A stretch of DNA of 64,000 nucleotides from CAZWCE01 sp964632505 (GCA_964632505.1 CAZWCE010000005.1:1-64000); one strand, 5' to 3'; shown: positions 36,706 to 46,625, numbered from the stretch's first letter. Notes: generated by a model not told the origin, from the sequence alone. Program-made: numbers and translations.

Positions 36706-38571
36706 TCAGCGGCTGAGCACGACGATCGCGACATCGGCGTTGAGATTCGGATCCTCTTCCACCTGCTCCCGGTTTTTCGTATCCAGGGCCACCCGCTGGT
36801 GGATCCGGTAACGGCGATCCCGGCAGAAATCTTCGAAGTCGGAGATCGTCAAGAATCGCAGTACATCGGTGTCGTACCAATGCTTGCGGGAGCTTTCCAG
36901 CCGCGGTGCACGCCCCTCTTCGATCAGTTGGTGCCGGTAACAGTGGTAACCGAGGTTCGGGAAGCTGACGATGCCCCGCGTGCCGATGCGGAGCATCTCT
37001 TCCAGAACCGAAAGCACATCCTGCACGTTTTGCAGGGTTTTCGAGAGAACGACGAAATCGAACTGCTGGTCGAGCAGCGAGGGGAGTCCCTCGTTCAAAT
37101 CGTATTGTACGACGTCGAGCCCCCGCTGGATGCACTGCAGAACCGCCGCTTCGTTGAGTTCCACACCCATCAGGTTCTTGTGTCCCCGATCTCGGAGTCG
37201 AGCCAAAAGTTCGCCCGAGCCGCATCCCAAGTCGAGCACGCTCGCCCCCGGCGGGATGAGGTCGAGAATCCACTGGTAGTCGATACGGTGCTCTTCCGCT
37301 TCCGAGGCTTCTTCGCATGGAGGAAAATCGGAGGGAACTTCTTCTTCGGAAGGCGTTTCCCCACCCGCTTTGGCGGGCGTGGTCAACAAGCCGGGAACCG
37401 GACCCCGGGCCTGCTCGCACTCGAGATTCTTCAAAAAGCCCTCGATCATTCCCCCGTAGAAGTGCAGTTCGTTCGGCAGGAGGAAGGCGTCGTGGCCGCA
37501 ATCGCTCAGGATATTCGAATAGCTGATGCGTTTGCCGTTGGCCATCAGCGCGTCGACCAGTTCCCGGGACTGGAAAGCCGGAAAGAGCCAGTCGCTGGTG
37601 AAACTGATCAGAAGCCACCGGCACATCGATTGCCGCAGATTCGTGTTCAATTGTTCTCTAGGGCTTCCCAGGTCGAAAAGGTCCATCGCCATCGAGAGCG
37701 TCAGGTAGCTGTTCGCGTCGAACCGTTCGACGAATTTATCACCTTGGTGCGCCAAATAGGAGCCGACCGAGAACTTCGTCTCGAACTGCGTGTCGATCTG
37801 CCGGGCGACGGTCCGGTGGGCGTCGAACTTTCGGGTCATCGATTCCCGCGAGAGATACGTGATATGGCCGAGCATTCGCGCAATCGCCAAGCCGACGGTC
37901 GGCCCCGTCTCCTGATCGTAGTAACGACCATCGTGGAAGTGGGGATCCCGCATGATGGCGTTTCGGGCAACGATGTCGAACGCAAGGGCCTGACTGGTTA
38001 AATGAGCACTGGTGGCGATCGCCACCGATCCGGCCAGCCGGTCCGGGAAGCGGATCGACCACTCGAGCGTCATCAGGCCGCCGAGCGAACCGCCCACGAC
38101 CGCCAGAAGTCGCGGAATTTCGAGATGATCGATCAGAATACGTTGCGTCTCGACGATATCGCCGATGGTGATCACGGGAAAGTCCATGCCGTACGGCTCG
38201 CCCGTTTCCGGGTTTAAGCTGTCCGGCCCGGTCGTCCCGCGACAACCGCCCAGTGCGTTGGGGCAGATGACGAAATATCGATCGGTATCGATCGGGCGTC
38301 CGGGCCCCACGACCAGTTCCCACCAGCCGGGGTCGTCCTGCTTGTCGTGAGACGCTACATGCGAGTCGCCCGAGAGCGCATGGCAGATCAACACCGCGTT
38401 GTCGCGTCGGTCGTTGAGCTTGCCGAACGTCTCGTAGGCGATCGTCACCTCCGAGAGCGATTGACCTTTTTCCAGCTTCAGCGGATTGGAAATCGTCAAA
38501 TATTTCGCGTGATACAGCTCCGTGCCGCTTCGCACGTTGTCGCTGCTGTCAAAGATATCGGTGTCCGCCAT
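36706..38571 (-). CDS. metX: Homoserine O-acetyltransferase MetX fused to MetW methyltransferase-like domain
   Basis: Residues 1-380 are MetX, which acetylates homoserine. The alpha/beta-hydrolase entry is VTIAYETFGKLN; CHALSGDSH and NALGGCRGTTGP follow, the nucleophile is Ser162 in GGSLGG, and the last triad region is SDCGHDAFLL. A Pro/Glu-rich linker of about 45 residues leads to residues 429-621, a complete MetW domain: ASVLDLGCGSGELLARL for SAM binding, YDLNEGL, and the MetW-specific FPNLGYHCYRHQLIEEGRAP block. In other bacteria MetW is a separate protein encoded beside metX and supports MetX; here the two are one chain. metY lies 76 bases upstream and mtaB 27 bases downstream on the same strand. 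Confidence 0.93.
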   Translation of the reverse strand: MADTDIFDSSDNVRSGTELYHAKYLTISNPLKLEKGQSLSEVTIAYETFGKLNDRRDNAVLICHALSGDSHVASHDKQDDPGWWELVVGPGRPIDTDRYFVICPNALGGCRGTTGPDSLNPETGEPYGMDFPVITIGDIVETQRILIDHLEIPRLLAVVGGSLGGLMTLEWSIRFPDRLAGSVAIATSAHLTSQALAFDIVARNAIMRDPHFHDGRYYDQETGPTVGLAIARMLGHITYLSRESMTRKFDAHRTVARQIDTQFETKFSVGSYLAHQGDKFVERFDANSYLTLSMAMDLFDLGSPREQLNTNLRQSMCRWLLISFTSDWLFPAFQSRELVDALMANGKRISYSNILSDCGHDAFLLPNELHFYGGMIEGFLKNLECEQARGPVPGLLTTPAKAGGETPSEEEVPSDFPPCEEASEAEEHRIDYQWILDLIPPGASVLDLGCGSGELLARLRDRGHKNLMGVELNEAAVLQCIQRGLDVVQYDLNEGLPSLLDQQFDFVVLSKTLQNVQDVLSVLEEMLRIGTRGIVSFPNLGYHCYRHQLIEEGRAPRLESSRKHWYDTDVLRFLTISDFEDFCRDRRYRIHQRVALDTKNREQVEEDPNLNADVAIVVLSR

Positions 38572-38647
38572 GCGATCGTCGTGTCCTCGAAAAATGATGG
38601 AGTGCTGTTACTTCGCTGATCGATGTTTGAGGAGGCGTGCACGCCTT

Positions 38648-39955
38648 TCAGCCGTTGCTTTTCGCCGCCTTCAAGGCTTGGTCCAGGTCCTCGGTGATAT
38701 CGTCGATGTCCTCAATGCCGACGCTCATCCGGATGTAGTCGTCGCCGATGCCCGCCGCCAGAAGTTCTTCCGGCGTCTGCTGGCTGTGGGTCGTCGAGGC
38801 GGGGTGGATCACCAGTGTCTTGGCGTCGCCGATGTTCGCCAAATGCGAGGAGAGACGGACCGATTCGATGAAACGCATCGCCGTGGCCTTGCCGCCTTTG
38901 ACGCCGAAACCGAGAATCGATCCGACGCCGTTGGGCAGATAGTGGCGGCCTCGTTCGTAATCGGCGTGCGACGGCAATCCGGGGTAGTTCACCCATTCGA
39001 CCTCCGGGTGTTGCTCCAGAAATCGAGCCACCGCCAGGGCGTTTTCGCAGTGACGCTCCATACGAAGATGCAGCGTTTCGAGCCCTTGCAGGAAAAGAAA
39101 CGCGTTGAACGGGCTCAGCGCCCCTCCCAGGTCGCGGAGCCAATTGGTCCGACACTTGGCGATGTAGCACAACGGGCCGAGCGCTTCGCCGAAGACGAGG
39201 CCGTGGTAGGAGGAGTCGGGCTGGGTGAACTGGGGCCACTTGTCCGCTTCGGCCGCCCAGTCGAAGTTGCCGCTGTCGACGATCACCCCACCGAGGCTCG
39301 TGCCGTGTCCGCCAATGAATTTCGTGGCACTGTACACGCTGATATCGATCCCGAAATCGAACGGGCGGAACAACATGGGCGTCAGAACGGTGTTGTCGCA
39401 CACAACGGGAACCCCCGCGGCGTGGGCCACTTCGACGATCTTGTCGTATTGGAGGACTTCATTTTTGGGATTGGCCATCGTCTCGAAGAAAACGGCCCGG
39501 GTCTCCGGCCGAATCGCCTTGGCGAAGTTCGCCGGATCGCTCGCGTCGACCAGCGTCACTTCGACGCCCATCTGCGGCAGCGTGTGGGTGAACAGCGCGA
39601 GGGTGCCGCCGTAGGCCGCGCCCGAAGCGACGATGTGTTGTCCGGCGGTCGCCAAATTCAACAGCGACACCAGGACCGCCTGCATCCCGGAAGCGAGTGC
39701 CAAAGCGCCCACTCCGCCCTCGAGCGCCGCCATCCGTTTCTCGAAGACATCGTTCGTCGGATTCATCAGCCGGGTGTAGATCCAGCCCATCTCCTTCAGA
39801 GCGAACAGATCCGCCGCATGGTCGGTGCTGTCGAAAAGATAGCTGGTCGTTTGATGAATCGGAACGGCGCGCGACTTCGTCTCGGCGTCGGGAGAATGAC
39901 CGGCATGGAGGGCGAGGGTGCCCGGACGATATTTCGAAGTTGTAGGATCGGACAT
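38648..39955 (-). CDS. metY: O-acetylhomoserine sulfhydrylase
   Basis: A PLP-dependent Cys/Met metabolism enzyme that makes homocysteine from O-acetylhomoserine and sulfide. ALHAGHSPDAETKSRAVPIHQTTSYLFD is the family entry; PLP would bind Lys in YSATKFIGGHGTSLGGVIVDSG. The long family-typical insert and the length of 435 residues (usual about 430) point to MetY rather than MetB/MetC. ATG 39955 is chosen because the conserved N-terminus starts there; the frame to 40129 adds only unconserved residues. First gene of the metY, metX-metW, mtaB run. I found no SAM riboswitch in the leader. Confidence 0.93.
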   Translation of the reverse strand: MSDPTTSKYRPGTLALHAGHSPDAETKSRAVPIHQTTSYLFDSTDHAADLFALKEMGWIYTRLMNPTNDVFEKRMAALEGGVGALALASGMQAVLVSLLNLATAGQHIVASGAAYGGTLALFTHTLPQMGVEVTLVDASDPANFAKAIRPETRAVFFETMANPKNEVLQYDKIVEVAHAAGVPVVCDNTVLTPMLFRPFDFGIDISVYSATKFIGGHGTSLGGVIVDSGNFDWAAEADKWPQFTQPDSSYHGLVFGEALGPLCYIAKCRTNWLRDLGGALSPFNAFLFLQGLETLHLRMERHCENALAVARFLEQHPEVEWVNYPGLPSHADYERGRHYLPNGVGSILGFGVKGGKATAMRFIESVRLSSHLANIGDAKTLVIHPASTTHSQQTPEELLAAGIGDDYIRMSVGIEDIDDITEDLDQALKAAKSNG

Positions 39956-40219
39956 AATGAAGCCTCTTTCGCGAAAATCGAAAAAAGAAGGAGCTGGAGA
40001 ATGGTGGAACCGACCCGGAAAAAGGGAAACCCCGCCAAGCCGCAAGGCGAAAAAGGAAGGGAACAGCGAACTGCCACTTCTCCCATCCGGTGCAAAACGA
40101 CGGCTGCCTAAAGCATATAATGTAGGCAATTCAGCGAAAAAGACAAGTGTTCCCCCTTTTCAGGTCGTCAAAAAGGCGAACCGAAATCGGAGCGGGATGG
40201 TATTTTCCTTCGCGACAAC

Positions 40220-40248
40220 AAAAAAGGCGATTCCCGGAGGAATCGCCT
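40220..40248 (-). terminator. Intrinsic terminator of the DUF11 protein gene
   Basis: A perfect 10 bp stem, AGGCGATTCC/GGAATCGCCT, with a four-base loop. On the minus strand it is followed by six T. It lies about 45 bases past the stop. Confidence 0.92.
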
Positions 40249-40290
40249 CAGAAGGATGGCCTTCGACCAACGTTTGGCGGACGTGCGGCA

Positions 40291-42597
40291 TTATTGATCG
40301 GCGAAGACGCGGGTGTTTTCTTCCTTCGTCACGGGGCTTTGCATATCGTCGCTGATCACTTGCACCCGGAAGCGATGATCGCCGTCGGTCAGGCATTTGA
40401 TGTTCACTTGGTAGAGCTGCTTTTCCTTCGGCATCAGTTCCGCGATCGGCGCGAATTGGATGGTTCCCCCGTCGATCTGTTCTTTCGTCGGGCCGTCGGC
40501 GGAGAGAAACTCGGTTCCCGGCGAGAGCTGAATCATCAAGGTGACGTTTCGGGCCACCTTCGTCCCCTCGTTCACCAGTCGCACTTCGTAGGACGCCTCA
40601 CCGCCCACCTCGACCGGATCGTAACGGTCGGCCACCTCGAAGTAGACCGCCGGAATGCCGTCGATGAAGACTTCCTGCTTGGCTTCGGCCTGAAGATTGC
40701 CTTCGGCGACGCTTGTGAATCGGATCTCGTGTTCGCCCGAGGTGATCGGCAGCGTCACCAGCTTCACCGAACCGGTTTGCTCCTTGGGCAACTCTTCCAG
40801 CGCCCAGTGGACCGTGTGCGAGGAACTCTCGTAGTAACCGTTGTTGTTGGTCTTCTCGAACTGGAGTCCCTCCGGGAGATGCGCGACCAGGTCGACATTG
40901 TACGCCGCCGCGGTTCCGGTATTGCGGATCAACAGTTCGTATTCCGCCTGACGTTCCAGAAAACGACGGCGTGGACCTTCGATCGCCACGTCCAGTTGCG
41001 GCGCAAGAATCTCCAGCGGCACATGGCTTTCGGTCATCAAATGACCGTCGGCCCGGGCGATCAGGTGGTTGGTCAGCTTGCCCGGTTTCGCGCAGTGCAT
41101 CGTGAGGGTCAGCTCTTTGGTCTCGTTCGGCTTCAAATCCCCCACTTTGTAGAGGAGTTCCTTGCCGGCAGGGTGCTCCAGGGCGTCGGGAACCTGTTCC
41201 TCCAGCACGACGTTCCGCGCCGTGCCGCTGCCGGGATTGCTGATCGTGATGTTGAACGTGATGTCCTTGTGCAGATGCGGCTGCTCCGGAATGGTCATCT
41301 CCAGGGCGAGTTCCGGCTTGGTGACCCGGGTTCGGGCCGAGGCCGATACCGTGAACATCGCTTTGGCAACGCTCCCGATTTCGCCTTCACTTTCCGGAAC
41401 CAGTTCCATCAACGCCATCGTTTCCTGTGCGGCGGATAAATCTCCCAGTTGCCAAATGATTTCCCCGCTGGGACTTCGTTTCGATTCCGGCACCGTCTTG
41501 ATCAGCCGCGTGCCGTGGGGAATCTGATCGCGGAGGACCACATCCTGCGCCGTCACCGTCCCCACATTGCGAATCAAGATTTTCAGTGACGTCGGATTGC
41601 CCAACTGAATCTCCGGGGGGATTACTTTTTCGATGACGATTTGCGGGCTTTGCGGCCCCTCCATCGAAGCGTCTCCGGGCAGGCCGTTTCCGCGAACCCC
41701 TCCCGGTCGGGGAGCGGCGACCGTCGATCCCGTACTCCCGAGATCTTCCGACGAGCCCGGCCCTTGCTGATTCTTCGCCTCGGCGCTCTCCGGCAGTGCG
41801 TCGCCGAATCGGTCTTCGCTCGGTCTGCGGATCTCAGGCGAAGGAACATTTTTGCCGATCGATTCGTGGCCGATGACCCGAGTCGGTTCCGGCGATTGGG
41901 AAAGGGGTTTCGGGATGCTGGCGTCCCGAGAATCCGGGCGGATGCCGCCTTCGGCCGTTGCGAGGGATGGTTCCGGTTGCGGAGGTGGTGGTTCCGTCGA
42001 TGTGGAGAGGGAAGCCTGCTCCGGTGGCTGAGCAGCGCTGGCGGAAAATCGGAGCTCATTCGAGGCCGGCGAAGGAGATGGGATCGGGGCCTGGTTCGAA
42101 ACCGGCGGCTCGCGATGGGGTTCGGTCATCTCCGGCTGATGATTTTGAACAGCAGGCTGAGAAGAACCGCCCTGTCCCGGCAGGAGGGAACGAAGAAACG
42201 CCGCGGGGGTGGAGTCGGGACGAGAAGGTTGGCTCACCCAAGGTGGTTTCGAATCGCTGGAGGACTGTGGTGATCGATCCTGAGAGGAGTGGTCGCCGGT
42301 CGAATTCCGAGAGGTTCCGACGGAAGGGGGCGCGGCATGGTCTTCGGCCGATTCATCATAGGCGACCGGCACGATGTCCGTTTGCTTCAGCGGTGCCGGA
42401 GGCGCTTGGCGTTGCATGCCGGGGCGGATCGCCTCGGTGCTTTTCCCCGAGGGGGAGGGAGCCGGGCCAAGACTGCCCGTCGCGGCGACCGCCTTCGGGC
42501 CCGAGGGACTCCGCTCTTGTTGGGCAACGGCGACCGCCAAGGCCCCGACGCTCAGGATGATGACCAGAGCCGTTATTTGCAGTATCAATCGTTTCAT
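40291..42597 (-). CDS. Exported DUF11-repeat surface protein
   Basis: About 768 residues from ATG 42597, which starts a hydrophobic segment (MKRLILQITALVIILSVGALAVAVAQQ). Residues about 30-320 are Pro/Ser/Glu-rich low complexity. From about 330 to the end are at least four tandem beta-sandwich repeats of the DUF11 type, each with an N-x-G-T/S-x-x-A-x-x-V motif (LIRNVGTVTAQDVVL, ISNPGSGTARNVVL, IRNTGTAAAYNVDL, VNEGTKVARNVTL). Such proteins are long extracytoplasmic or surface structures; the role here is unknown. It has its own terminator and diverges from gmd. The frame upstream to 42768 is not supported. Confidence 0.88.
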   Translation of the reverse strand: MKRLILQITALVIILSVGALAVAVAQQERSPSGPKAVAATGSLGPAPSPSGKSTEAIRPGMQRQAPPAPLKQTDIVPVAYDESAEDHAAPPSVGTSRNSTGDHSSQDRSPQSSSDSKPPWVSQPSRPDSTPAAFLRSLLPGQGGSSQPAVQNHQPEMTEPHREPPVSNQAPIPSPSPASNELRFSASAAQPPEQASLSTSTEPPPPQPEPSLATAEGGIRPDSRDASIPKPLSQSPEPTRVIGHESIGKNVPSPEIRRPSEDRFGDALPESAEAKNQQGPGSSEDLGSTGSTVAAPRPGGVRGNGLPGDASMEGPQSPQIVIEKVIPPEIQLGNPTSLKILIRNVGTVTAQDVVLRDQIPHGTRLIKTVPESKRSPSGEIIWQLGDLSAAQETMALMELVPESEGEIGSVAKAMFTVSASARTRVTKPELALEMTIPEQPHLHKDITFNITISNPGSGTARNVVLEEQVPDALEHPAGKELLYKVGDLKPNETKELTLTMHCAKPGKLTNHLIARADGHLMTESHVPLEILAPQLDVAIEGPRRRFLERQAEYELLIRNTGTAAAYNVDLVAHLPEGLQFEKTNNNGYYESSSHTVHWALEELPKEQTGSVKLVTLPITSGEHEIRFTSVAEGNLQAEAKQEVFIDGIPAVYFEVADRYDPVEVGGEASYEVRLVNEGTKVARNVTLMIQLSPGTEFLSADGPTKEQIDGGTIQFAPIAELMPKEKQLYQVNIKCLTDGDHRFRVQVISDDMQSPVTKEENTRVFADQ

Positions 42598-42990
42598 GGG
42601 AAGATCACTTGAGAATAGGCGTTGGTTAAATGGAGGGTATCCTCGCCGGTTTCTGTTTTGAACCTCGTCGAACTCCGACGCGCGTTGATTCCATCCATAG
42701 AAATCAAATATAGAAATCAAATCGGGGTCGTGGAAAATCGGGTGGTCTTCGATTTTCTGCCGTTTCATACCAAAAAAGAAAAAATCTTAAAAGGGCAATT
42801 TTTCCGATCAATGGGGGGTTTCTGCTTCGACCGATGTTCTCCATTGGGCGTTATTTGAGTACAATGGGAAGACTTCGCCACAAAAAAATGATCGGCGAGA
42901 CCACAAACCGACCAAGTCGAGTATCGGAGAGAATGCAGAACAGGACCGAGACCGACGAAGAAGCTGATCCGACTTCACGATGGGAGCGAC
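42598..42990. other. Divergent intergenic region (DUF11 protein / gmd)
   Basis: 393 bases that should hold both promoters. It contains a tandem 13 bp repeat (42697-42722) and an AT-rich stretch at 42760-42805. No gene is supported. Confidence 0.4.
42697..42722. repeat. Two tandem copies of ATAGAAATCAAAT
   Basis: Perfect direct repeat of 13 bases, unit starts 42697 and 42710, about 100 bases upstream of the DUF11 protein start. It could be a regulator site or chance. Confidence 0.5.
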
Positions 42991-43974
42991 ATGCCTAAAA
43001 AAGCACTGATTACGGGGATCACCGGCCAAGACGGGGCCTACCTGTCCGAATTCCTGCTTTCCAAGGGATATCAGGTTCACGGCATGGTCCGCCGTAGCAG
43101 CTCTACGAACTTCGAACGCATCGAGCATCTCCGCCCACGCATCACGCTGCACCGTGGCGATCTGCTTGACCAGCTTTCGTTGATCACGCTCGTCGACAAA
43201 GTCCGTCCCGACGAACTGTACAACCTTGCTGCGATGAGTTTCGTGCCGGCGAGTTGGGAACAGCCGCTGTTGACGGGGGAGTTCACCGCCCTGGGAGTCA
43301 GTCGCGTCCTCGAGGCGATTCGAGCCGTGGACCCGTCCATCCGATTCTACCAGGCCTCCAGCAGTGAAATGTTCGGCAAGGTCCGCCAGGAACCGCAGAA
43401 CGAAAACACCGCGTTTTGGCCCCGGAGTCCTTACGGCGTCTCGAAGGTCTACGGTCATTGGATCACCGTGAACTATCGCGAAAGCTATGATCTGTTCGCC
43501 TGTTCCGGTATATTGTTCAATCACGAATCGCCCCGCCGGGGAAAAGAATTCGTCACGCGGAAGATTAGCGATGCGGTCGCCCGAATCAAGCACGGTTTGA
43601 TCGATCAGCTCCCCCTGGGAAATCTGGAAGCGATGCGCGACTGGGGCTACGCCGGCGATTACGTCCGGGCCATGTGGTTGATGCTCCAGCAGGAAACGCC
43701 CGACGATTACGTCGTCGCCAGCGGGCATAAACATTCGGTGCGGCATTTCGTCGAAATCGCCTTCGACCATGTCTCGCTCGATTGGAAGAAATTCGTGCGG
43801 ACCGATCCCTCCTTGATGCGTCCGGCTGAAGTGAGTACCCTTTGCGGCGATGCCGCGAAAGCCAAAAAGGTACTCGGTTGGGAGCCGAAGGTCGACTTCG
43901 AAAGCCTGGTCCGTATGATGGTCGATGCCGACATGGAAACGGTCGATCGGGAGATCCGACGAAGGACGGTTTGA
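42991..43974 (+). CDS. gmd: GDP-mannose 4,6-dehydratase
   Basis: Converts GDP-mannose to GDP-4-keto-6-deoxymannose, the precursor of GDP-fucose and related deoxysugars for surface glycans. An extended SDR: ALITGITGQDGAYLSEFLLSKGY is the cofactor loop, RRSSSTNFERIEHL is Gmd-specific, the catalytic Tyr-x3-Lys is YGVSK, and GILFNHESPRRGKEFVTRKI is the diagnostic substrate block. At 327 residues the length is normal. No fcl/wcaG follows, so the final sugar is not shown. The next gene, a flippase-like membrane protein, starts 73 bases later on the same strand. Confidence 0.95.
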   Translation: MPKKALITGITGQDGAYLSEFLLSKGYQVHGMVRRSSSTNFERIEHLRPRITLHRGDLLDQLSLITLVDKVRPDELYNLAAMSFVPASWEQPLLTGEFTALGVSRVLEAIRAVDPSIRFYQASSSEMFGKVRQEPQNENTAFWPRSPYGVSKVYGHWITVNYRESYDLFACSGILFNHESPRRGKEFVTRKISDAVARIKHGLIDQLPLGNLEAMRDWGYAGDYVRAMWLMLQQETPDDYVVASGHKHSVRHFVEIAFDHVSLDWKKFVRTDPSLMRPAEVSTLCGDAAKAKKVLGWEPKVDFESLVRMMVDADMETVDREIRRRTV

Positions 43975-44047
43975 TGGGGAAAAGGGGATCACGGAACAGA
44001 GACTAAGCTCGCCTCCAAATCGCACCTTTTCATCAAAAAGGGGAATC

Positions 44048-45103
44048 GTGTTGAAACAGGTCAAGAAGGTGTCCGTTTTTTTGATCAAGACGATCCTCAT
44101 CGTCGGCATTTTTTCGTTTCTTCTCTGGAAGGCGATCGAAAACGATGCGTTCGGTGAGCTGGTCAAACGTCCGAAACAGTGGGACTTTCTCGCCCTGGCT
44201 CTGGCGTGCCTCTTCCTTGCGGTTTGCCTGACGTTCATCCGATGGCGGTGGCTGGTGATGGCGATCGGCATCAAGCTGTCGCTCAAGGATGCGTTCCGAT
44301 TGAGCTTCGTGAGTTTTCTATTCAATCTGGCGCCGATGGGACTGGTCGGCGGCGATCTCCTCAAGGCCTACTTGCTGGGACGCCGCAACGTAAACTACCG
44401 GGCCGGGGCACTGGCCAGCGTCCTGGTCGATCGATTGATCGGTCTCTACGTGATGTTCTTGATCGCCTTCGCCGCCGTGATGCTCACCGGCTTTTGGACT
44501 CGCGAAAGTACCGTCGCGCGGATCGCGACCCACGCCTCGGTCTGGCTGGCGATCGGTTCGACGATCATGATCTTTTTGATGCTCATGCCCGACTACGGCA
44601 ACGGCGCGACGATCCGCCTTCTCGGAAAGATTCCTCTGGTCGGGCCTGCCGTCGAGAAGGTCGCCCGGGCGATGGAGGTTTATCGCGGCCGCAAGATGAC
44701 GCTCCTGAAAAGCGCCGGGTTGACGATCTTCGTGCACGTGTTGTTTTCGGTCGGCATCTTCTGCATCGCGCGGGGACTTTTCAGCGTCGCGCCGTCGGTC
44801 TCGACCCACCTGGTGCTGCATCCGGTGAGCAATGTCACCTCGATCATTCCGCTGCCCGCCGGACCCTATGAAACCGTGCTCGACAGTCTCTATCCGACCG
44901 TCTCGGTCGTCGGCGGACCGGATTACAAGCCGGGGCAAGGACTCATCGTCGCCCTCGGCTACCGGCTGGTCACCGTCCTCATCGCGGGCATCGGCGGAAT
45001 CTACTACCTCTTCAGCCGCGATGAGATCAGCGAGGCGATCCACCGCATCGATGAGGGAGAGCTGCCGGAGAAGACCAGCCCGGCCCATTTGGAAACGATG
45101 TAG
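44048..45103 (+). CDS. UPF0104 / lysylphosphatidylglycerol synthase TM-region family membrane protein
   Basis: About 351 residues with 7-8 hydrophobic segments. The family signatures are the FIRWRWLVMAIGIKLSLKDAFRLSFVSFLFNLAPMGLVGGDLLKAYLLGR block and RAGALASVLVDRLIGLYVMFLIA. Members act as membrane-embedded transporters or flippases, or form the membrane half of MprF; without a synthase domain this one belongs to the stand-alone group. GTG 44048 is chosen because AAGGGG precedes it and the first TM helix follows; the frame from 43925 would overlap gmd with unconserved sequence. It may act with gmd in envelope glycan building, which is inference. Confidence 0.8.
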   Translation: MLKQVKKVSVFLIKTILIVGIFSFLLWKAIENDAFGELVKRPKQWDFLALALACLFLAVCLTFIRWRWLVMAIGIKLSLKDAFRLSFVSFLFNLAPMGLVGGDLLKAYLLGRRNVNYRAGALASVLVDRLIGLYVMFLIAFAAVMLTGFWTRESTVARIATHASVWLAIGSTIMIFLMLMPDYGNGATIRLLGKIPLVGPAVEKVARAMEVYRGRKMTLLKSAGLTIFVHVLFSVGIFCIARGLFSVAPSVSTHLVLHPVSNVTSIIPLPAGPYETVLDSLYPTVSVVGGPDYKPGQGLIVALGYRLVTVLIAGIGGIYYLFSRDEISEAIHRIDEGELPEKTSPAHLETM

Positions 45104-45194
45104 ATCGGTCGGAAATCGAGCAGAGGACGCTTTCGTCGAATTTTTCACCGAGAAGCCGAAAGAACAAGTGATTCGAAAGAAGAACGGAGGCAAG

Positions 45195-46607
45195 ATGATG
45201 TCCGACAAGATGCTGCCTGAAAAGCTGTCGATCGCCGAGGCCCGTCGCCCGGAAGCGATCGGCAAAACGGTTCTCCTGCGGGGTTGGGTCCGCACCCGGC
45301 GAGACTCGAAAGGCGGCTTCAGTTTCATCGAGCTGAACGACGGTTCCTGCTTCGGGAATCTCCAGGTGATCGCTGAGGCGGATCTGGACAACTACGCGGA
45401 AGAGATTCAGACCCTCAGCGCCGGCAGCAGCATTTCGGTCGTCGGCCGGCTCACCGAATCGCCGGGCAAAGGGCAGGACACCGAACTTCACGCCACGGCC
45501 GTCGCGCGCCTCGGCCACGCCGATCCCGAGAAGTACGTCCTCCAGAAGAAACGCCACTCCTTCGAGTTTCTCCGCACCATCGCTCACCTCCGTCCCCGCA
45601 CGAACACCTTCGGCGCCGTCGCCCGGGTCCGCAACCGCCTCTGTTACGCGATCCATCAATTCTTCCAGGAGGAAGAATTCCTGTACATCCACACGCCCAT
45701 CATCACGGCCAGCGATTGCGAGGGAGCCGGCGAGATGTTCCGCGTGACCACCCTCGATTTCGATCGACCGCCAAAGACCGACGGCAAGACCGATTTCTCC
45801 TTCGACTTCTTCGACCGTCCTTCGTTTTTGACCGTCAGCGGCCAGCTCGAAGCGGAAACCTATGCCTGCGCTCTCGGCAAGGTCTATACCTTCGGGCCGA
45901 CCTTCCGCGCCGAAAATTCCCACACCTCCCGCCATCTGGCGGAGTTCTGGATGGTCGAGCCGGAGGTCGCCTTTTACGAACTTTCCGACAACATGGATCT
46001 CGCCGAGCGGTTCCTCAAGCACGTCATCGGCGCGGTCCTCCGCGATTGCTCCGAAGATATGGACTTCTTCCAAAAACGCATCGAAAAGGAGATCCTCCAG
46101 ACGCTCCGGGGGGTGCTCGAAAGCGATTTCAAACGCATCTCCTACACCGAGGCGATCAACTTGCTCGAAAAGTCGAACGAACCGTTCGAGTATCCCGTCG
46201 CGTGGGGGCAGCAGTTGCAGAGCGAGCACGAACGCTTTCTCACCGAGAAACATTTCGGCTCGCCGGTCATCCTCTTCGACTATCCCGCCGAGTTCGCTCC
46301 CTTCTATATGCGGGTGAACGACGATCGGAAGACGGTCCGCGCGATGGATGTGCTGGTCCCCAAGATCGGAGAGATCATCGGCGGCAGTCAGCGCGAGGAG
46401 CGGCTCGACGTGCTCGATGAGCGAATGCGCGAAAAGAACCTCGATCCCGAAAACTACTGGTGGTACCGGGAGCTCCGCGAATACGGCACGGTGCCGCATT
46501 CCGGTTTCGGGCTCGGTCTGGAACGATTGGTGCAGTTCGTCACCGGGATGGCGAACATCCGCGACGTCATCCCTTTCCCGCGTGTCCCCGGAAATTGCGA
46601 GTTCTGA
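45195..46607 (+). CDS. asnS: Asparaginyl-tRNA synthetase
   Basis: A class II aminoacyl-tRNA synthetase that charges tRNA-Asn. The N-terminal OB fold has VLLRGWVRTRRDSKGGFSFIELNDGSC; motif 2 is FGPTFRAENSHTSRHLAEFWMVEPE, and motif 3 is GFGLGLERLVQFVTGMANIRDVIPFPR with the Asn-type ending. RAENSHTSRHLAEFWM distinguishes AsnRS from AspRS. ATG 45195 (or 45198) follows GGAGG, giving 470 residues, the normal length; the frame upstream overlaps the previous gene and is not supported. It converges with hisS with an 18-base gap. Confidence 0.95.
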   Translation: MMSDKMLPEKLSIAEARRPEAIGKTVLLRGWVRTRRDSKGGFSFIELNDGSCFGNLQVIAEADLDNYAEEIQTLSAGSSISVVGRLTESPGKGQDTELHATAVARLGHADPEKYVLQKKRHSFEFLRTIAHLRPRTNTFGAVARVRNRLCYAIHQFFQEEEFLYIHTPIITASDCEGAGEMFRVTTLDFDRPPKTDGKTDFSFDFFDRPSFLTVSGQLEAETYACALGKVYTFGPTFRAENSHTSRHLAEFWMVEPEVAFYELSDNMDLAERFLKHVIGAVLRDCSEDMDFFQKRIEKEILQTLRGVLESDFKRISYTEAINLLEKSNEPFEYPVAWGQQLQSEHERFLTEKHFGSPVILFDYPAEFAPFYMRVNDDRKTVRAMDVLVPKIGEIIGGSQREERLDVLDERMREKNLDPENYWWYRELREYGTVPHSGFGLGLERLVQFVTGMANIRDVIPFPRVPGNCEF

Positions 46608-46625
46608 GACGCGCCGGGCGATCGG

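Noticed and set aside
35531..37624. Open frame of 697 codons on the minus strand
   Set aside because: It is a shifted frame over mtaB and metX-metW; the sequence is Arg/Pro-rich and the true genes match known families.
39956..40219. Possible SAM or other methionine riboswitch upstream of metY
   Set aside because: I looked for SAM-I, SAM-II and SAH consensus cores on the minus strand and saw none; the GC-rich stretch is not a known fold.
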